The position numbers and the translations under genes are program-made. This document shows positions 8,706-17,632 of a stretch of 26,604 nt of DNA, one piece after another; within the stretch, counting starts at the first letter, position 1; every line of letters starts with the position of its first letter. The notes under the pieces were generated by a model, which was given only the letters and a program-made list of their open reading frames with translations, did not search any database and was not told the DNA's origin. The stretch covers positions 1-26,604 of the forward strand of contig NQWY01024766.1 in NCBI GenBank assembly GCA_019425655.1, in the 5' to 3' direction. This DNA comes from Rhizophagus prolifer. Lineage: Eukaryota; Glomeromycota; Glomeromycetes; Glomerales; Glomeraceae.

Positions 8706-8776
8706 GTGCAAGTGACCGAGTCGAACGGCCTCCTTCAGAACATGAGTCTGACATGCAACCCTTACACCAACTTGCA
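8706..8776 (-). tRNA. trnM: tRNA-Met (CAU)
   Basis: The cloverleaf has acceptor TGCAAGT/ACTTGCA, D stem GTGT/GCAT with wobbles, anticodon stem TCAGA/TCTGA with loop CTCATGT, and T stem GGCCG/CGGTC with loop TTCGACT. The anticodon is CAU. Neither this nor the other CAU tRNA (25150-25219) has the three G-C pairs typical of initiators, so initiator and elongator cannot be told apart. One of them could be tRNA-Ile with modified C. Confidence 0.85.
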
Positions 8777-9373
8777 GAAACAAACAGCAGGTAGCCTTTG
8801 CTAGTCTTCTAGGTATGAGAATAGAATTAGAGGTGTTGCTAACAATAACATACGTTTATTAGCTAGGGTGTTTCAGCTACCCCGTGCCCCCTAGGCCGTT
8901 CCAATTAAAGCCATGGTGATTACCTCTGATTGGTTTTACTGATTGAATTTAAATTCCACAAGTAGAACTTCTATACCCCCCTTCCCCTTTTATTCTACTT
9001 AAAATCTTAGAAGGGATAGGCTAGTTATGGTGAGCTATAATGGTAAAGGGAAGTAGTTAGGTAATTCATCTTGTCTGGCTTTCCTTTATACTTTCCTGGT
9101 AGCTTAATTCTTACTGGTTTTTCAGTTTGTCTCCCTTTCCCCTTTAAGGCTAGTATGCCTAAGGAACACCACAATTCCTCCTAAGTAAGATACCCTTAAC
9201 TCCTTATCAATTTTTTAGATAAATTGGAGTAGAAAGGGAAGTAGTCATAATTAGTTGGTTTTTCATGGAATTCCTTTTGAAAAACTCCAGTTAAAAAGAG
9301 AGCTACTCAATTATTTCTAAAGGGGAAAAGAACCTATATTAAGCCATAGGAGGTGAATAGGAATCGATGCTAT
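8777..9373. other. spacer, no gene seen
   Basis: About 600 bases without a recognisable gene. It contains one copy of the 12-base motif TAGAAGTTCTAC on the gene strand (8962-8973) and several C/T-rich runs. No conserved 3' motif is present. Confidence 0.5.
8962..8973 (-). promoter_or_regulatory. 5' motif TAGAAGTTCTAC
   Basis: Identical to the copies upstream of cob and rns. Here it lies about 190 bases upstream of tRNA-Met and 415 upstream of nad6, without the second half of the bipartite element. Confidence 0.35.
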
Positions 9374-9444
9374 CAGGAGAGGGAGGAATCGAACCCCCAA
9401 CAAGAAGTTTGGAGCTTACCATTTTACCATTAAACTACTCTCCT
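9374..9444 (-). tRNA. trnW: tRNA-Trp (CCA)
   Basis: Acceptor AGGAGAG/CTCTCCT, loop CTCCAAA with anticodon CCA, and T arm GGGGGTTCGATTCCCTC. A CCA rather than UCA anticodon means UGA need not be read as Trp. This is the main hint in the window about the genetic code. It is followed on the same strand by nad6. Confidence 0.9.
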
Positions 9445-9453
9445 TTTCATTGC

Positions 9454-10923
9454 TTAGCAGGGGGGGGAGATTTTGGAGTAAATAAGGGATGATACAGAAA
9501 AATGCAGAGAATCTAGGATGACAAAAGGAACAATACCTAGAACGAAAATTAACAGAAGGAAAGGAAGTAGAAGGAAGAACTCTCTACGTGTGATATCTAG
9601 GCAAGGATAAAGGTAACGGCTAGGACTCCCCAAGCAAACCCGGTTGTAAGTCCAAATAGTATATGCTGCAGTTAAGACTACTGAGGAAGAGGCCAATATG
9701 GTGATAAAAGGATTTCGTTGATAGGCACCTGCAAAAGAAAGGAACTCACCTAAGAAGTTAGCCGTTAGTGGAACTGCCATATTAGCTAGACAGAAAATGA
9801 AAAACAGAAGAGAGAATAAAGGCATGGTTGAGGTTAATCCCCGATAATAAGGCAGAATAAGTGTGTGCCAACGATCATAAAGCACACCAACACAAATAAA
9901 TAAGGCTGGTGAGGCTAAACCATGAGCTACTGATAGTAAAATAGACCCTTCTATGCCTTGTACATTATTGGAGAAAACACCCATGGTGGCAATAGCCATA
10001 TGAGATATAGAAGCGTAAGCAATAATACTCTTAAGATTAACTTGACGCAGGGTACTTAGAGAGGTATAAATTATACTAATCGTACACAAGGTGTATACCA
10101 AAGGGGTATAATAAGAAGAGGCTTCAGGGAAAAGAGGAAGTAGGATTCGTAAATAACCATAAGTAGCCATTTTTAAGATTACACCGGCTAATAGCATTGA
10201 ACCTGCTAAAGGAGCTTCCGTATGAGCCAAGGGGAGCCAAATGTGAAAAGGGACAAGAGGTGTTTTGATAGCTAAAGCTAGGAAGATTCCTAACCATAGT
10301 ATTTTTTGAATTTCCGGTTGAATACAGCTTGTAGCTATTAGTTGGTAATCAGTTGAGCCAATAGACATATATAAGGCAATAAAGGATAATAACATGAATA
10401 GGGAGCCAAACAGAGTGTATAAAAATAGCATGAAGCTAGCCCTAACTTTGTTTTGGCTATGAGACCATATACCTATCATTAAAAATAAAGGGATAAGCAC
10501 ACTTTCAAAACATATGTAAAATAGTAGCAGGTCAAGCACCACGAACAGAGCAATTAGAAGTGTCTCTATCACAAGTAGCGATATCAAGAAAGATTTGACA
10601 GCGGAAATATTATTGGATTGGTTACTGGTTAGGTTGGGAGTTCCAAGGATACAAGTAGGTATTATGAAGGTAGTCAGAAGCACGAAGAACAGAGAGATAC
10701 CATCGAGCCCTATGATAAAGTGACAGAATGAAACACTACTCCAATCCTGGACAAACTGGAAGTGGCTGCTATTGCCATCATACTCACCCCAGAGCACAAG
10801 GGATAGTGCAAAATTAGCTAATGAAACTAGTAGAGCTACTTGTCTACTCTGTCTTTCATTAGAACATCCCAGGAGGATACCAATAACTCCGATAAGGGGA
10901 ATAAGTAGCAATACAGTAAGCAT
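9454..10923 (-). CDS. nad4: NADH dehydrogenase subunit 4
   Basis: This is a proton-pumping antiporter-like subunit of complex I. It has 489 residues, of normal length, starting at ATG 10923 (MLTVLLLIPLIGVIGILLGC). The family core is clear: WLPLAHTEAPLAGSMLLAG with the pumping-channel residues, KMATYGYLRILLP, and SIIAYASISHMAIATMGVF. The last codons (KISPPC) are written by the C-rich motif, so the 3' signal overlaps coding sequence. tRNA-Trp begins ten bases after the stop. Confidence 0.98.
   Translation of the reverse strand: MLTVLLLIPLIGVIGILLGCSNERQSRQVALLVSLANFALSLVLWGEYDGNSSHFQFVQDWSSVSFCHFIIGLDGISLFFVLLTTFIIPTCILGTPNLTSNQSNNISAVKSFLISLLVIETLLIALFVVLDLLLFYICFESVLIPLFLMIGIWSHSQNKVRASFMLFLYTLFGSLFMLLSFIALYMSIGSTDYQLIATSCIQPEIQKILWLGIFLALAIKTPLVPFHIWLPLAHTEAPLAGSMLLAGVILKMATYGYLRILLPLFPEASSYYTPLVYTLCTISIIYTSLSTLRQVNLKSIIAYASISHMAIATMGVFSNNVQGIEGSILLSVAHGLASPALFICVGVLYDRWHTLILPYYRGLTSTMPLFSLLFFIFCLANMAVPLTANFLGEFLSFAGAYQRNPFITILASSSVVLTAAYTIWTYNRVCLGSPSRYLYPCLDITRREFFLLLPFLLLIFVLGIVPFVILDSLHFSVSSLIYSKISPPC
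9460..9474 (-). terminator. C-rich 3' motif inside the nad4 end
   Basis: On the gene strand this reads AAAATCT followed by eight C's, encoding the last residues of nad4. Confidence 0.45.
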
Positions 10924-11148
10924 ATTTTTGGTATTGTATTAACTCAATTTACTTCTTATGTTCTATAACCTAAAATAAAGATTAGGAATTTCCCAGGAAA
11001 ACATAAATACAAGATTTAAGACACGTCTGATTTCAAGCTGTAGTTTTCACATTCATACTCTCTCTACTAACAAGAAAGGGAATACCCTTGATAGCTCATT
11101 TAGTTAGCTGGCTTCCCTTCTATATCTCTCAGAGCTTAATAAGGAATA

Positions 11149-11219
11149 TAGGAGATGGCAGAATCGAACTGCCACCTTGTGCTTGTAAGGCACCCACTCT
11201 TCCATTAAGCTAATCTCCT
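11149..11219 (-). tRNA. trnV: tRNA-Val (UAC)
   Basis: Acceptor AGGAGAT/ATCTCCT, anticodon loop CTTACAA between GTGC and GCAC, and T arm GGCAGTTCGATTCTGCC. It lies between cob (downstream) and nad4 (upstream). Confidence 0.92.
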
Positions 11220-11357
11220 TGAGGATTTAACATAACCATGGATTAAAAAGAGAAAGAATACTCATAGTAAAAATAAAGAAAGGAATAAGAACATGGTAAC
11301 ACTACCTACTTAAGAACTTAGGCTAGTTTTTTCAAGATATCATCCTTGCTATTGAGC

Positions 11358-12551
11358 TTAATAGAAAATGAAAGAAGGGAGGGGGGTATTTTTAGATGAG
11401 TTAATAGTTCCAAGATCTGAAAGAGTGTTTTCAATAAGACCTATAAGTGGAACTAAAATTAAGAAGTAAGCAAAATAAAAGGCTGTACAAAATTGACCTA
11501 AAAGAATATAAGGAGGTTCAGGATGATTTGCACCTATCCACATAAGGAGTAAGAAGTTTACAACAAATAGCCAGAAGAAGAAACGCATAAATGGTCGGAA
11601 AGCAGAAGATCGAACTCGAGAACTTTCAAGATAAGGAAGTAAGAAAAGAATTAAGATGGCAGCTAACATAGCAACTACACCTAGAAGTTTATTAGGGATT
11701 GCTCTCAAGATGGCATAGAAAGGTAAAAGGTAGAATTCTGGCACAATAGAAATAGGAGTTTGCATAGGATTGGCTGGTATTGAATTGTCAGGGTGACCTA
11801 GAGCATTAGGGAAGAAGAAAACAAAGATAGATAGAATGAGGAAGAAAACAAAAAAGCCCACTAGGTCTTTGAACACGTAATAAGGATAAAAAGGAACACG
11901 ATCCAGCTTAGAACTCACTCCCATAGGATTATTGGAAGCATTTTGGTGAAGAGCAATAAGGTGCATAAAGGCTAATGCTGCTAATACAAAGGGTAATAAA
12001 AAGTGTAAACTGAAGAAACGGGTAAGAGTAGCATTACTTACAGAAAAGCCTCCCCAGATAAATTCTACAAGGTCCGTTCCAATCCAAGGTATAGCCGAAA
12101 GGAGATTAGTTATAACAGTTGCGCCCCAGTAAGACATTTGTCCCCAAGGTAAAACATAACCTAGAAAGGCTGTTATAATCATAACTAGAAAAATAACTAC
12201 TCCTATTGACCATAGTAGGATTCTAGGTGCTCTAAATGAGCCATAGTATAAGGCTTTAGCCATGTGAATGTAAACAAAAATGAAAAAGAAAGCCGCACCA
12301 TTGCTATGTAAATATCGAATCAGCCAACCTGAGTTTACATCACGCATAATATGTTCTACAGAAGAGAAAGCAAGGTCTACTGATCCAATATAATGCATTG
12401 CAAGTGTAACCCCTGTTATAATCTGTAGGCCTAGGCAGGTTCCTAACAGTGAACCAAAATTCCAAATATAACTTAGATTAGAGGGTGCGGGAGAGTCGAT
12501 AAGATAGCTATTAACTAAGGCGATTAAAGGGTGCCTTTTAACCAGCTTCAT
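11358..12551 (-). CDS. cob: apocytochrome b
   Basis: This is the complex III subunit that binds both b haems and forms the Qo and Qi sites. The frame is open further upstream (to 12614), but the family start [21 protein letters not shown] places the ATG at 12551, giving 397 residues. The four haem-ligand histidines are at 82, 96, 183 and 197, with the normal 14-residue spacing. [17 protein letters not shown] is intact. The Qo motif usually written PEWY reads PEFY here ([16 protein letters not shown]). The C-terminus, TPLPSFIFY, is encoded by a C-rich gene-end motif. No intron is present, which is notable because cob is a common intron host. Confidence 0.97.
   Translation of the reverse strand: MKLVKRHPLIALVNSYLIDSPAPSNLSYIWNFGSLLGTCLGLQIITGVTLAMHYIGSVDLAFSSVEHIMRDVNSGWLIRYLHSNGAAFFFIFVYIHMAKALYYGSFRAPRILLWSIGVVIFLVMIITAFLGYVLPWGQMSYWGATVITNLLSAIPWIGTDLVEFIWGGFSVSNATLTRFFSLHFLLPFVLAALAFMHLIALHQNASNNPMGVSSKLDRVPFYPYYVFKDLVGFFVFFLILSIFVFFFPNALGHPDNSIPANPMQTPISIVPEFYLLPFYAILRAIPNKLLGVVAMLAAILILFLLPYLESSRVRSSAFRPFMRFFFWLFVVNFLLLMWIGANHPEPPYILLGQFCTAFYFAYFLILVPLIGLIENTLSDLGTINSSKNTPLPSFIFY
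11378..11393 (-). terminator. C-rich 3' motif inside the cob end
   Basis: AAAAATACCCCCC on the gene strand. This variant of the gene-end motif codes for the last residues of cob. Confidence 0.4.
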
Positions 12552-12669
12552 AGCTGTAATGATGAGCTTAGGTGTTATAAAAATACTCGCCACTCTTAAG
12601 AGGCAAAAACCCAAGATTTTTCCAGTAGCAATTACTAAGACAACTAGTTAATCTTTGATCTGTTTCCTC

Positions 12670-12722
12670 AGATCGCTGCGGATTTCTAGATTAATTAGAA
12701 ACAAAAAAAAGTAGAACTTCTA
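12670..12722 (-). promoter_or_regulatory. bipartite 5' element upstream of cob
   Basis: On the gene strand, TAGAAGTTCTAC (12722-12711), 25 bases, then AAATCCGCAGCGATCT (12685-12670). It ends 118 bases before the cob start codon. An element with both parts identical and the same 25-base gap lies just upstream of rns. It could be a promoter with transcript start or a 5' RNA-processing element. Confidence 0.6.
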
Positions 12723-13099
12723 AATACTAATCTAAATTAAGTAGAATCATTTTCTAACTTTTAACCAAGGAGATAATCAGAATAGCTTTCAGCTCTATTA
12801 AAATTGGTTAAAACCCCATATCTTAATCTGCTAAATCTCTCCCACTGGTGATTTGTTAATAAAGGAAAATAGTCATAAATCCTTCTAAAGGTTTAGAGGG
12901 AGATACACTAGAATTTTGCGTAGCTTGAGTAATGGATGCGTGAGATGAGGGGGAATTTTTCTTGAAGAGTATCATCTCCTAAAAGATATTTCAAGGAATG
13001 ACCAAGGAGTGCTTACAAGTTCTACCCAATTGAAATTTGAGCAGAGTAAATTCATAGCAGTTATCTTTTGCACCTATTTTCTCTAATATTTGATTATTG
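12723..13099. other. spacer with an orphan C-rich motif
   Basis: No gene is seen. AAAAATTCCCCC on the gene strand (12949-12960) matches the gene-end motif but follows no recognisable host gene. The nearest gene upstream, nad3, has its own copy. Confidence 0.5.
12949..12960 (-). terminator. orphan C-rich 3' motif
   Basis: A match to the gene-end motif, 610 bases beyond the nad3 stop and after the plasmid-polymerase fossil. It may mark a lost gene or a second 3' end. Confidence 0.35.
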
Positions 13100-13558
13100 T
13101 GGTTTTATACTTTAACTCTTCCTTGTTTTGATTTAGCCTATTCTATATTAATGGTTCTAAGCAAATCCCAGCTGATAAGGGAAACTCTGTCTTAAGGAAT
13201 ATAGCCAAGCTATTAATGAATAGTATGTTGATGAAGATTTACTAAATAGGCTAGCTAATCTCTTTCAAATAGTAGATATTATTAGATTGGATGAGAACTA
13301 CCTAGTTAGTTATTCAGTAGAATATGTAATTAAGAATTAACCCAGAGAGGTTCTTCAAGAATATTAAGGTAAGTTCTTCAAAGTATACCTGGTAATACCA
13401 ATGTTCCCTTAGCAGCCACAGTAACTACTTTCTCGAGAATCAATTTAAGCTACAAGCACTATCCTCTGATTCTTTAATGATTTCTAAACCTTTACCAGAT
13501 GAGTTAGTAGATAAGGCTAAATTGGGTATGATGAAACTAGAGCAGAACATAAGAACAA
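13100..13558 (+). mobile_element. fossil of a linear mitochondrial plasmid type B DNA polymerase (piece C)
   Basis: The plus-strand translation, which is broken in several places, shows three polymerase blocks in the family order. They are SVLRNIAKLLMNSM (motif B region, about 13180-13225), NTNVPLAATVTTFSRINLS (about 13395-13450) and KPLPDELV..AKLGMMKLEQ (about 13485-13550). This is the C-terminal half of a protein-primed plasmid polymerase, inserted between cob and nad3 and ending within a few bases of the nad3 3' motif. It is more diverged than piece B, so probably older or from another plasmid lineage. No terminal repeats are seen. Confidence 0.7.
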
Positions 13559-13572
13559 GGGGGGGAATTTTA
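13559..13572 (-). terminator. C-rich 3' motif at nad3 stop (TAAAATTCCCCCCC)
   Basis: As at nad1, the stop codon TAA is the first part of the motif. Confidence 0.55.
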
Positions 13573-13926
13573 GGAAGAAGAAGAGTCCTTGGCATAGTCA
13601 AGTGCGCCTTTACCTAGTTCGTAAACAAAACCAATAGTAAGAAGAAGAATAAAGACCATGGAAATCCAAAAACCAAAAGAAGAGATATGATACAGAGAAA
13701 CAACCAAAGGATAGAGGAAGAGTATTTCGCAATCGAAGACTAAGAAGAGGATAGCAACAAGGAAGAAACTAATTTGGAATTTATGACGAGCATCAGAAGC
13801 TGGTGGCATTCCGCATTCGTAAGGTGCCATTTTAGCATTGTCAGGGTTATTGGTAGCAACCAACATATTTAATCCTAAAAGGATTAGCACGAAGAGAGGG
13901 ATGAACAAGATGAAGAAAACTAACAT
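13570..13926 (-). CDS. nad3: NADH dehydrogenase subunit 3
   Basis: This complex I subunit has the conserved loop cysteine in [20 protein letters not shown] (residues about 36-55) and then [11 protein letters not shown]. It has 118 residues and three membrane helices. The ATG at 13926-13924 shares its A with the nad2 stop codon (TAATG), the classic fungal nad2-nad3 overlap. The two genes must therefore be on one transcript. Confidence 0.98.
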   Translation of the reverse strand: MLVFFILFIPLFVLILLGLNMLVATNNPDNAKMAPYECGMPPASDARHKFQISFFLVAILFLVFDCEILFLYPLVVSLYHISSFGFWISMVFILLLTIGFVYELGKGALDYAKDSSSS

Positions 13927-15455
13927 TACCAGTAGAATAGAGAAAGAGCCAGAAGGTGCAGGCAGTTTAGTATTGGTAAGGGATTAGCAATGAAGAGTAA
14001 AATCAATAGAGTTAGAGTCCCTATAATCATAGAATTATTTCCATTAGGACGAACCCCCCAAGCAGGAGTATCAGTAAATTGAGGAGTATCGAAGAAGATG
14101 ACACGAATAACTCGTAGATAGTAGGCCGCACTAATAACACTTACTAGAATTGCTATAATTGCTAAGAACAAGTAACCACTGTGGGTAGCTGAGTAAATCA
14201 CCATTAATTTAGCAAAGAAACCTATCATAGGAGGTATTCCTGCCATAGAGAAGAGGGAGATAGCAAAGGTTAAGGCTAAAGCAGGATTTGACAGGATATT
14301 GGAGTTACGGCTAATATGAGAAATGTATAAGATCTGTGTTTTTTTGGAGTTATCAAAGAGTGAGTTGCCACCAGAAGATGGGGTATTCCCAGATTCAAAA
14401 GGATGATTACTAAAGGCCAGTAGCACAAAGAAGATGTTGATACTTGTAAGCACGTATTGCACTAGGTAGAAAAGATATGCCTCTATTCCCTCTGGAGTAT
14501 GGATAGCTAAAGCTAATAGGATGAAACCCATGTGCGAAATTGTAGAATAAGCTAACAAACGTTTTATTCGGTATTGAGCTAGTCCAAGTAGACTACCAAT
14601 AACTAGGGATAATAGTGCACTTATTAGGAGAATATTGGGCCAAATTGGATAAGTGGTTTCGTAAACCCTACCTAAATGGGTAAATCCTTGGAACTCAGCT
14701 AGAAAGGCAAGAATGGCAACCTTAGGCATTATAGTTAACCATGTAGTCACAATAGTTGGAACACCATCATAAACATCTGGAGCCCAATTATGGAAAGGAG
14801 CAGCAGCTATTTTGAATAGTAAGGCAATACCTATAATAACTAGAGCTATATGTATCCCACTATTGGCTATAGCCATAGAGCACAAAAGATATACACCTTC
14901 AAAATTAGAAACCCCTGTTAACCCATAAAGTAGACAAGATCCTAACAAAATCAAGCTAGAAGAGAGTGCACCTACTAGAAAATATTTCAAACCAGCAGAT
15001 GTTGCTGCCTCAGAATCTCGGTAGATTGTGGCAAGAATGTAGAGAGCAAGGCTTTGTAGCTCTATTGACAAGAAGAAAGTAACCAAATCACTACTAGAAA
15101 CAAGGCAACTCATACCTAAAGTTGTGAAAAAGATAATTAAAGGGTATTCAGCCACTCTGCCTTTGGTAATAGATTCAAATCGTTGACTTGTGATAGAACC
15201 TGAACCTAAAAGCAGAATAATAGAAGCACAGGCCAAAATAAAGGTATCAAATGCTTGAGAAAGAAGAGTGACGTGAGATAGTCCACCATAGATCCCTAAA
15301 CCTACACCTATTGGTTCTAAATAAAGCATGTTCCAAGCCAATACCGAGGAGTAGAGTAATACTAAGATGGCTAATCTATTAAAAACATGAGAACTCATGT
15401 GAACGGAAGTTAAAGGCACAACGGCCGAAAAAAGTAAAATAGATAATAATAGCAT
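13926..15455 (-). CDS. nad2: NADH dehydrogenase subunit 2
   Basis: This is an antiporter-like proton-pumping subunit of complex I. It has 509 residues, starting at ATG 15455. Core sequences are [60 protein letters not shown] (with the channel lysine/histidine region) and [19 protein letters not shown]. An extra loop of about 30 polar residues ([20 protein letters not shown]) sits before the C-terminal helices, a variable place in fungi. The stop overlaps the nad3 start by one base. Confidence 0.97.
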   Translation of the reverse strand: MLLLSILLFSAVVPLTSVHMSSHVFNRLAILVLLYSSVLAWNMLYLEPIGVGLGIYGGLSHVTLLSQAFDTFILACASIILLLGSGSITSQRFESITKGRVAEYPLIIFFTTLGMSCLVSSSDLVTFFLSIELQSLALYILATIYRDSEAATSAGLKYFLVGALSSSLILLGSCLLYGLTGVSNFEGVYLLCSMAIANSGIHIALVIIGIALLFKIAAAPFHNWAPDVYDGVPTIVTTWLTIMPKVAILAFLAEFQGFTHLGRVYETTYPIWPNILLISALLSLVIGSLLGLAQYRIKRLLAYSTISHMGFILLALAIHTPEGIEAYLFYLVQYVLTSINIFFVLLAFSNHPFESGNTPSSGGNSLFDNSKKTQILYISHISRNSNILSNPALALTFAISLFSMAGIPPMIGFFAKLMVIYSATHSGYLFLAIIAILVSVISAAYYLRVIRVIFFDTPQFTDTPAWGVRPNGNNSMIIGTLTLLILLFIANPLPILNCLHLLALSLFYW

Positions 15456-16255
15456 TGCTCAAGTTACAAGGGTTGGTTTTTCAAAAACTGAGGAGGGAAC
15501 TCAACTTACTCCTAATTTCTACTCTTTTTATTGACAAACTAAATGTAGAACTGATATACTCACCTCAGAATTTAAAGAGAAGTTAGTTCAATAAGCTAGA
15601 ATGTTTTCTTTGAAGTAGTTTTCCTAAGGCTCTATCTCCATCTACAAATCCTAATCCTCAGTGTGTTCTTTTCCATAGGTTATGTTGAGTAAGAGTGAAA
15701 AGATATTTTAGGAGAAGTATAGAACCTTGTCAATCTCTATTAGAATTTAGAAGAAACCCATTAGATTAGGTGATTATTGAATCTAAGCCAGCCCTACTAA
15801 ATCACTACTCAAAGACAAATGAAACACTCCATAGGTTAATAAGGATAAAATAATTGCTGGTCTCTCTCTTTCAAAAGTGCAGATAACAAGAAGAGTAAAC
15901 TACATCTTTAAAAGTAATGGAGAATGGAAGATGGGTAGATACTAAACCAATTGTTTTAAACAAGTAAGCAAAGCTAATCAACCCTTCCGTTACCTGTCCT
16001 CCCCTTAAGCATTAATTAACAATGATACTTAAACGGTTCACTTCCAATACTTGGAATTACTTCAACTCTCTTGACTTACAAGTAACCAAATGGTATAGAT
16101 CCTTAGCAGATACACAAGTGTAAATACAAAGAGGGCTAGCCTCAATTCAAATTGTCTCAGGAGAATCAATTAGGGGAATACATACTTATGTTCTCTATTA
16201 GCTTCCTTCCACAGTTAAGAGTTGCTAGATTACTTCTTATTTTCCCTTCTCATTT
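15456..16255. other. spacer upstream of nad2, no gene seen
   Basis: About 800 bases. The only signal I can support is TATCAGTTCTAC on the gene strand (15545-15556), 90 bases before the nad2 start. No convincing coding, tRNA or endonuclease sequence is present. Confidence 0.5.
15545..15556 (-). promoter_or_regulatory. 5' motif TATCAGTTCTAC upstream of nad2
   Basis: A member of the AGTTCTA family. It shares GTATATCAGTTCTA with the copy at 17154-17166 upstream of atp9. Confidence 0.4.
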
Positions 16256-16343
16256 CGGACGGACAGGGATTTGAACCCTGGAATGCGGTAAGCATTAGCC
16301 CATTTCAAGTGGGGCGCCTTTAACCAGACTCAGCCACCCGTCC
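16256..16343 (-). tRNA. trnS: tRNA-Ser (UGA)
   Basis: An 88-base class II tRNA. Acceptor GGACGGG/TCCGTCC, anticodon loop CTTGAAA between CCCA and TGGG-type arms, long variable arm (TAATGC..GCATT), and T stem CAGGG/CCCTG. ATCAGTTCTAT lies immediately upstream on the gene strand (16345-16356). Confidence 0.92.
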
Positions 16344-16377
16344 CATAGAACTGATTTAAATCAATTAATCGTTTATT

Positions 16378-16432
16378 TCCGGAGAGCCTTAAGAACAGGT
16401 CTATTTACCAGTTGAGCCAGATAGGCAGGTTG
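16378..16432 (-). pseudogene. possible tRNA remnant
   Basis: The gene strand reads CTGGCTCAACTGGTAAATAG, like a D arm, followed by a possible anticodon arm around TTCTTAA. No T arm or acceptor closes the structure. The anticodon cannot be fixed. It may be a decayed tRNA copy. Confidence 0.25.
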
Positions 16433-16574
16433 CATATAATCTAAAGGCGAGCATCTTCCAACGTATATCGAGCATAAATCCCTGGGGTTATATCATTTTA
16501 TAGAGAGATAATAGATTACTCTGTATGTGGAGAAAAGTCAATCCTTTTAGCATAAACTATTAAATCAACAGATA

Positions 16575-16605
16575 GCCGAAGACTTTGAGGGAAACTAGTT
16601 TTGAA
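16575..16605. repeat. direct repeat downstream of atp9 (copy 1)
   Basis: Shares GCCGAAGAC and GGAAACTAGTTTTGAA, with a short variable middle, with 17000-17029 on the other side of atp9. Confidence 0.7.
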
Positions 16606-16711
16606 TTATCCGTAAAGTGTTGGGTTACTCCTGATAGAATTGAAGAGTAGAAATTCTAAACACTATCCCGCATTCTCAGAACAACTTACATTTGTTTCTT
16701 ATTTTAGAATA

Positions 16712-16722
16712 GGGGGAATTTT
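16712..16722 (-). terminator. C-rich 3' motif after atp9
   Basis: AAAATTCCCCC, 30 bases downstream of the atp9 stop. Confidence 0.5.
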
Positions 16723-16752
16723 GAGAAATGAATTAAACAAGATGAAAATGAA

Positions 16753-16992
<240 letters not shown>

Positions 16993-16999
16993 TCATATC

Positions 17000-17029
17000 G
17001 CCGAAGACGTCTAGGAAACTAGTTTTGAA
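17000..17029. repeat. direct repeat in the atp9 leader (copy 2)
   Basis: Partner of 16575-16605. It probably lies in the atp9 5' leader. Confidence 0.7.
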
Positions 17030-17538
17030 GGAAGATTATAAAGAATAGGTAAGGAGAGTAAGACTCCCCAAACGCTTAGATAAATATAACACATCATTAG
17101 GAAAATATCTTTCATGATTGGATACTTTCTGATTATAATACTATTAAAGTATAAATAGAACTGATATACACAAATACAAATTGAATGGACAAAGTAAAGG
17201 GCAAACAAAGAGAGAAAAACGAGATATATTATATAGCTGATACTTACTGCTTAAAAATTCAAGTCTTCATCTAAACTTTCACTCAGGTAACAACCCGGCA
17301 AGGAGAGACTCTTAGTGTATTATTTAATGTTTTTACTAACTATTTCTACAAATCCTTAATTCTCTAGCTCATTTAACTAAATCAGATGTGGTGGTAATTC
17401 TTCTCCTTCCCTTGCACAAATCATTGCTAAATACATTAGAAGGATACTCCTTATTGTAATCCCCTCTGTTAAGAGTTATTCATTAGAAGGCATAAGAGTA
17501 CCTACAAGTGAATCCTTTCCTTGAAGCACTTTCTATAG
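17030..17538. other. spacer between tRNA-Leu and atp9
   Basis: About 500 AT-rich bases. TATCAGTTCTAT on the gene strand (17154-17166) lies about 180 bases before atp9. A hydrophobic 65-codon minus-strand frame (17011-17208) matches no mitochondrial family I know. Confidence 0.5.
17154..17166 (-). promoter_or_regulatory. 5' motif TATCAGTTCTAT upstream of atp9
   Basis: Shares GTATATCAGTTCTA with the copy upstream of nad2. Confidence 0.4.
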
Positions 17539-17619
17539 TGGTTTTGGCGGGATTCGAACCCGCATGCACTAAGCACTGAAACTTAAATTCAGCAGGGCTA
17601 CCAGTTTCCTCACAAAACC
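17539..17619 (-). tRNA. trnL: tRNA-Leu (UAA)
   Basis: An 81-base class II tRNA. Acceptor GGTTTTG/CAAAACC, anticodon stem CTGAA/TTCAG with UAA in the loop, long variable arm, and T arm GCGGGTTCGAATCCCGC. It begins 14 bases beyond the nad5 stop. Confidence 0.94.
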
Positions 17620-17632
17620 TTTTAAGGTTAAA

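Noticed and set aside
8559-8804. 81-codon plus-strand frame
   Set aside because: It covers tRNA-Met on the other strand and has no protein features.
12552-12614. 21-codon N-terminal extension of cob
   Set aside because: Family members start at the MKLVKRHP position, and the extension has no conserved sequence.
17011-17208. Hydrophobic 65-codon minus-strand frame before atp9, considered as atp8
   Set aside because: It lacks the MPQL-type start and other atp8 features and overlaps the atp9 leader repeat.
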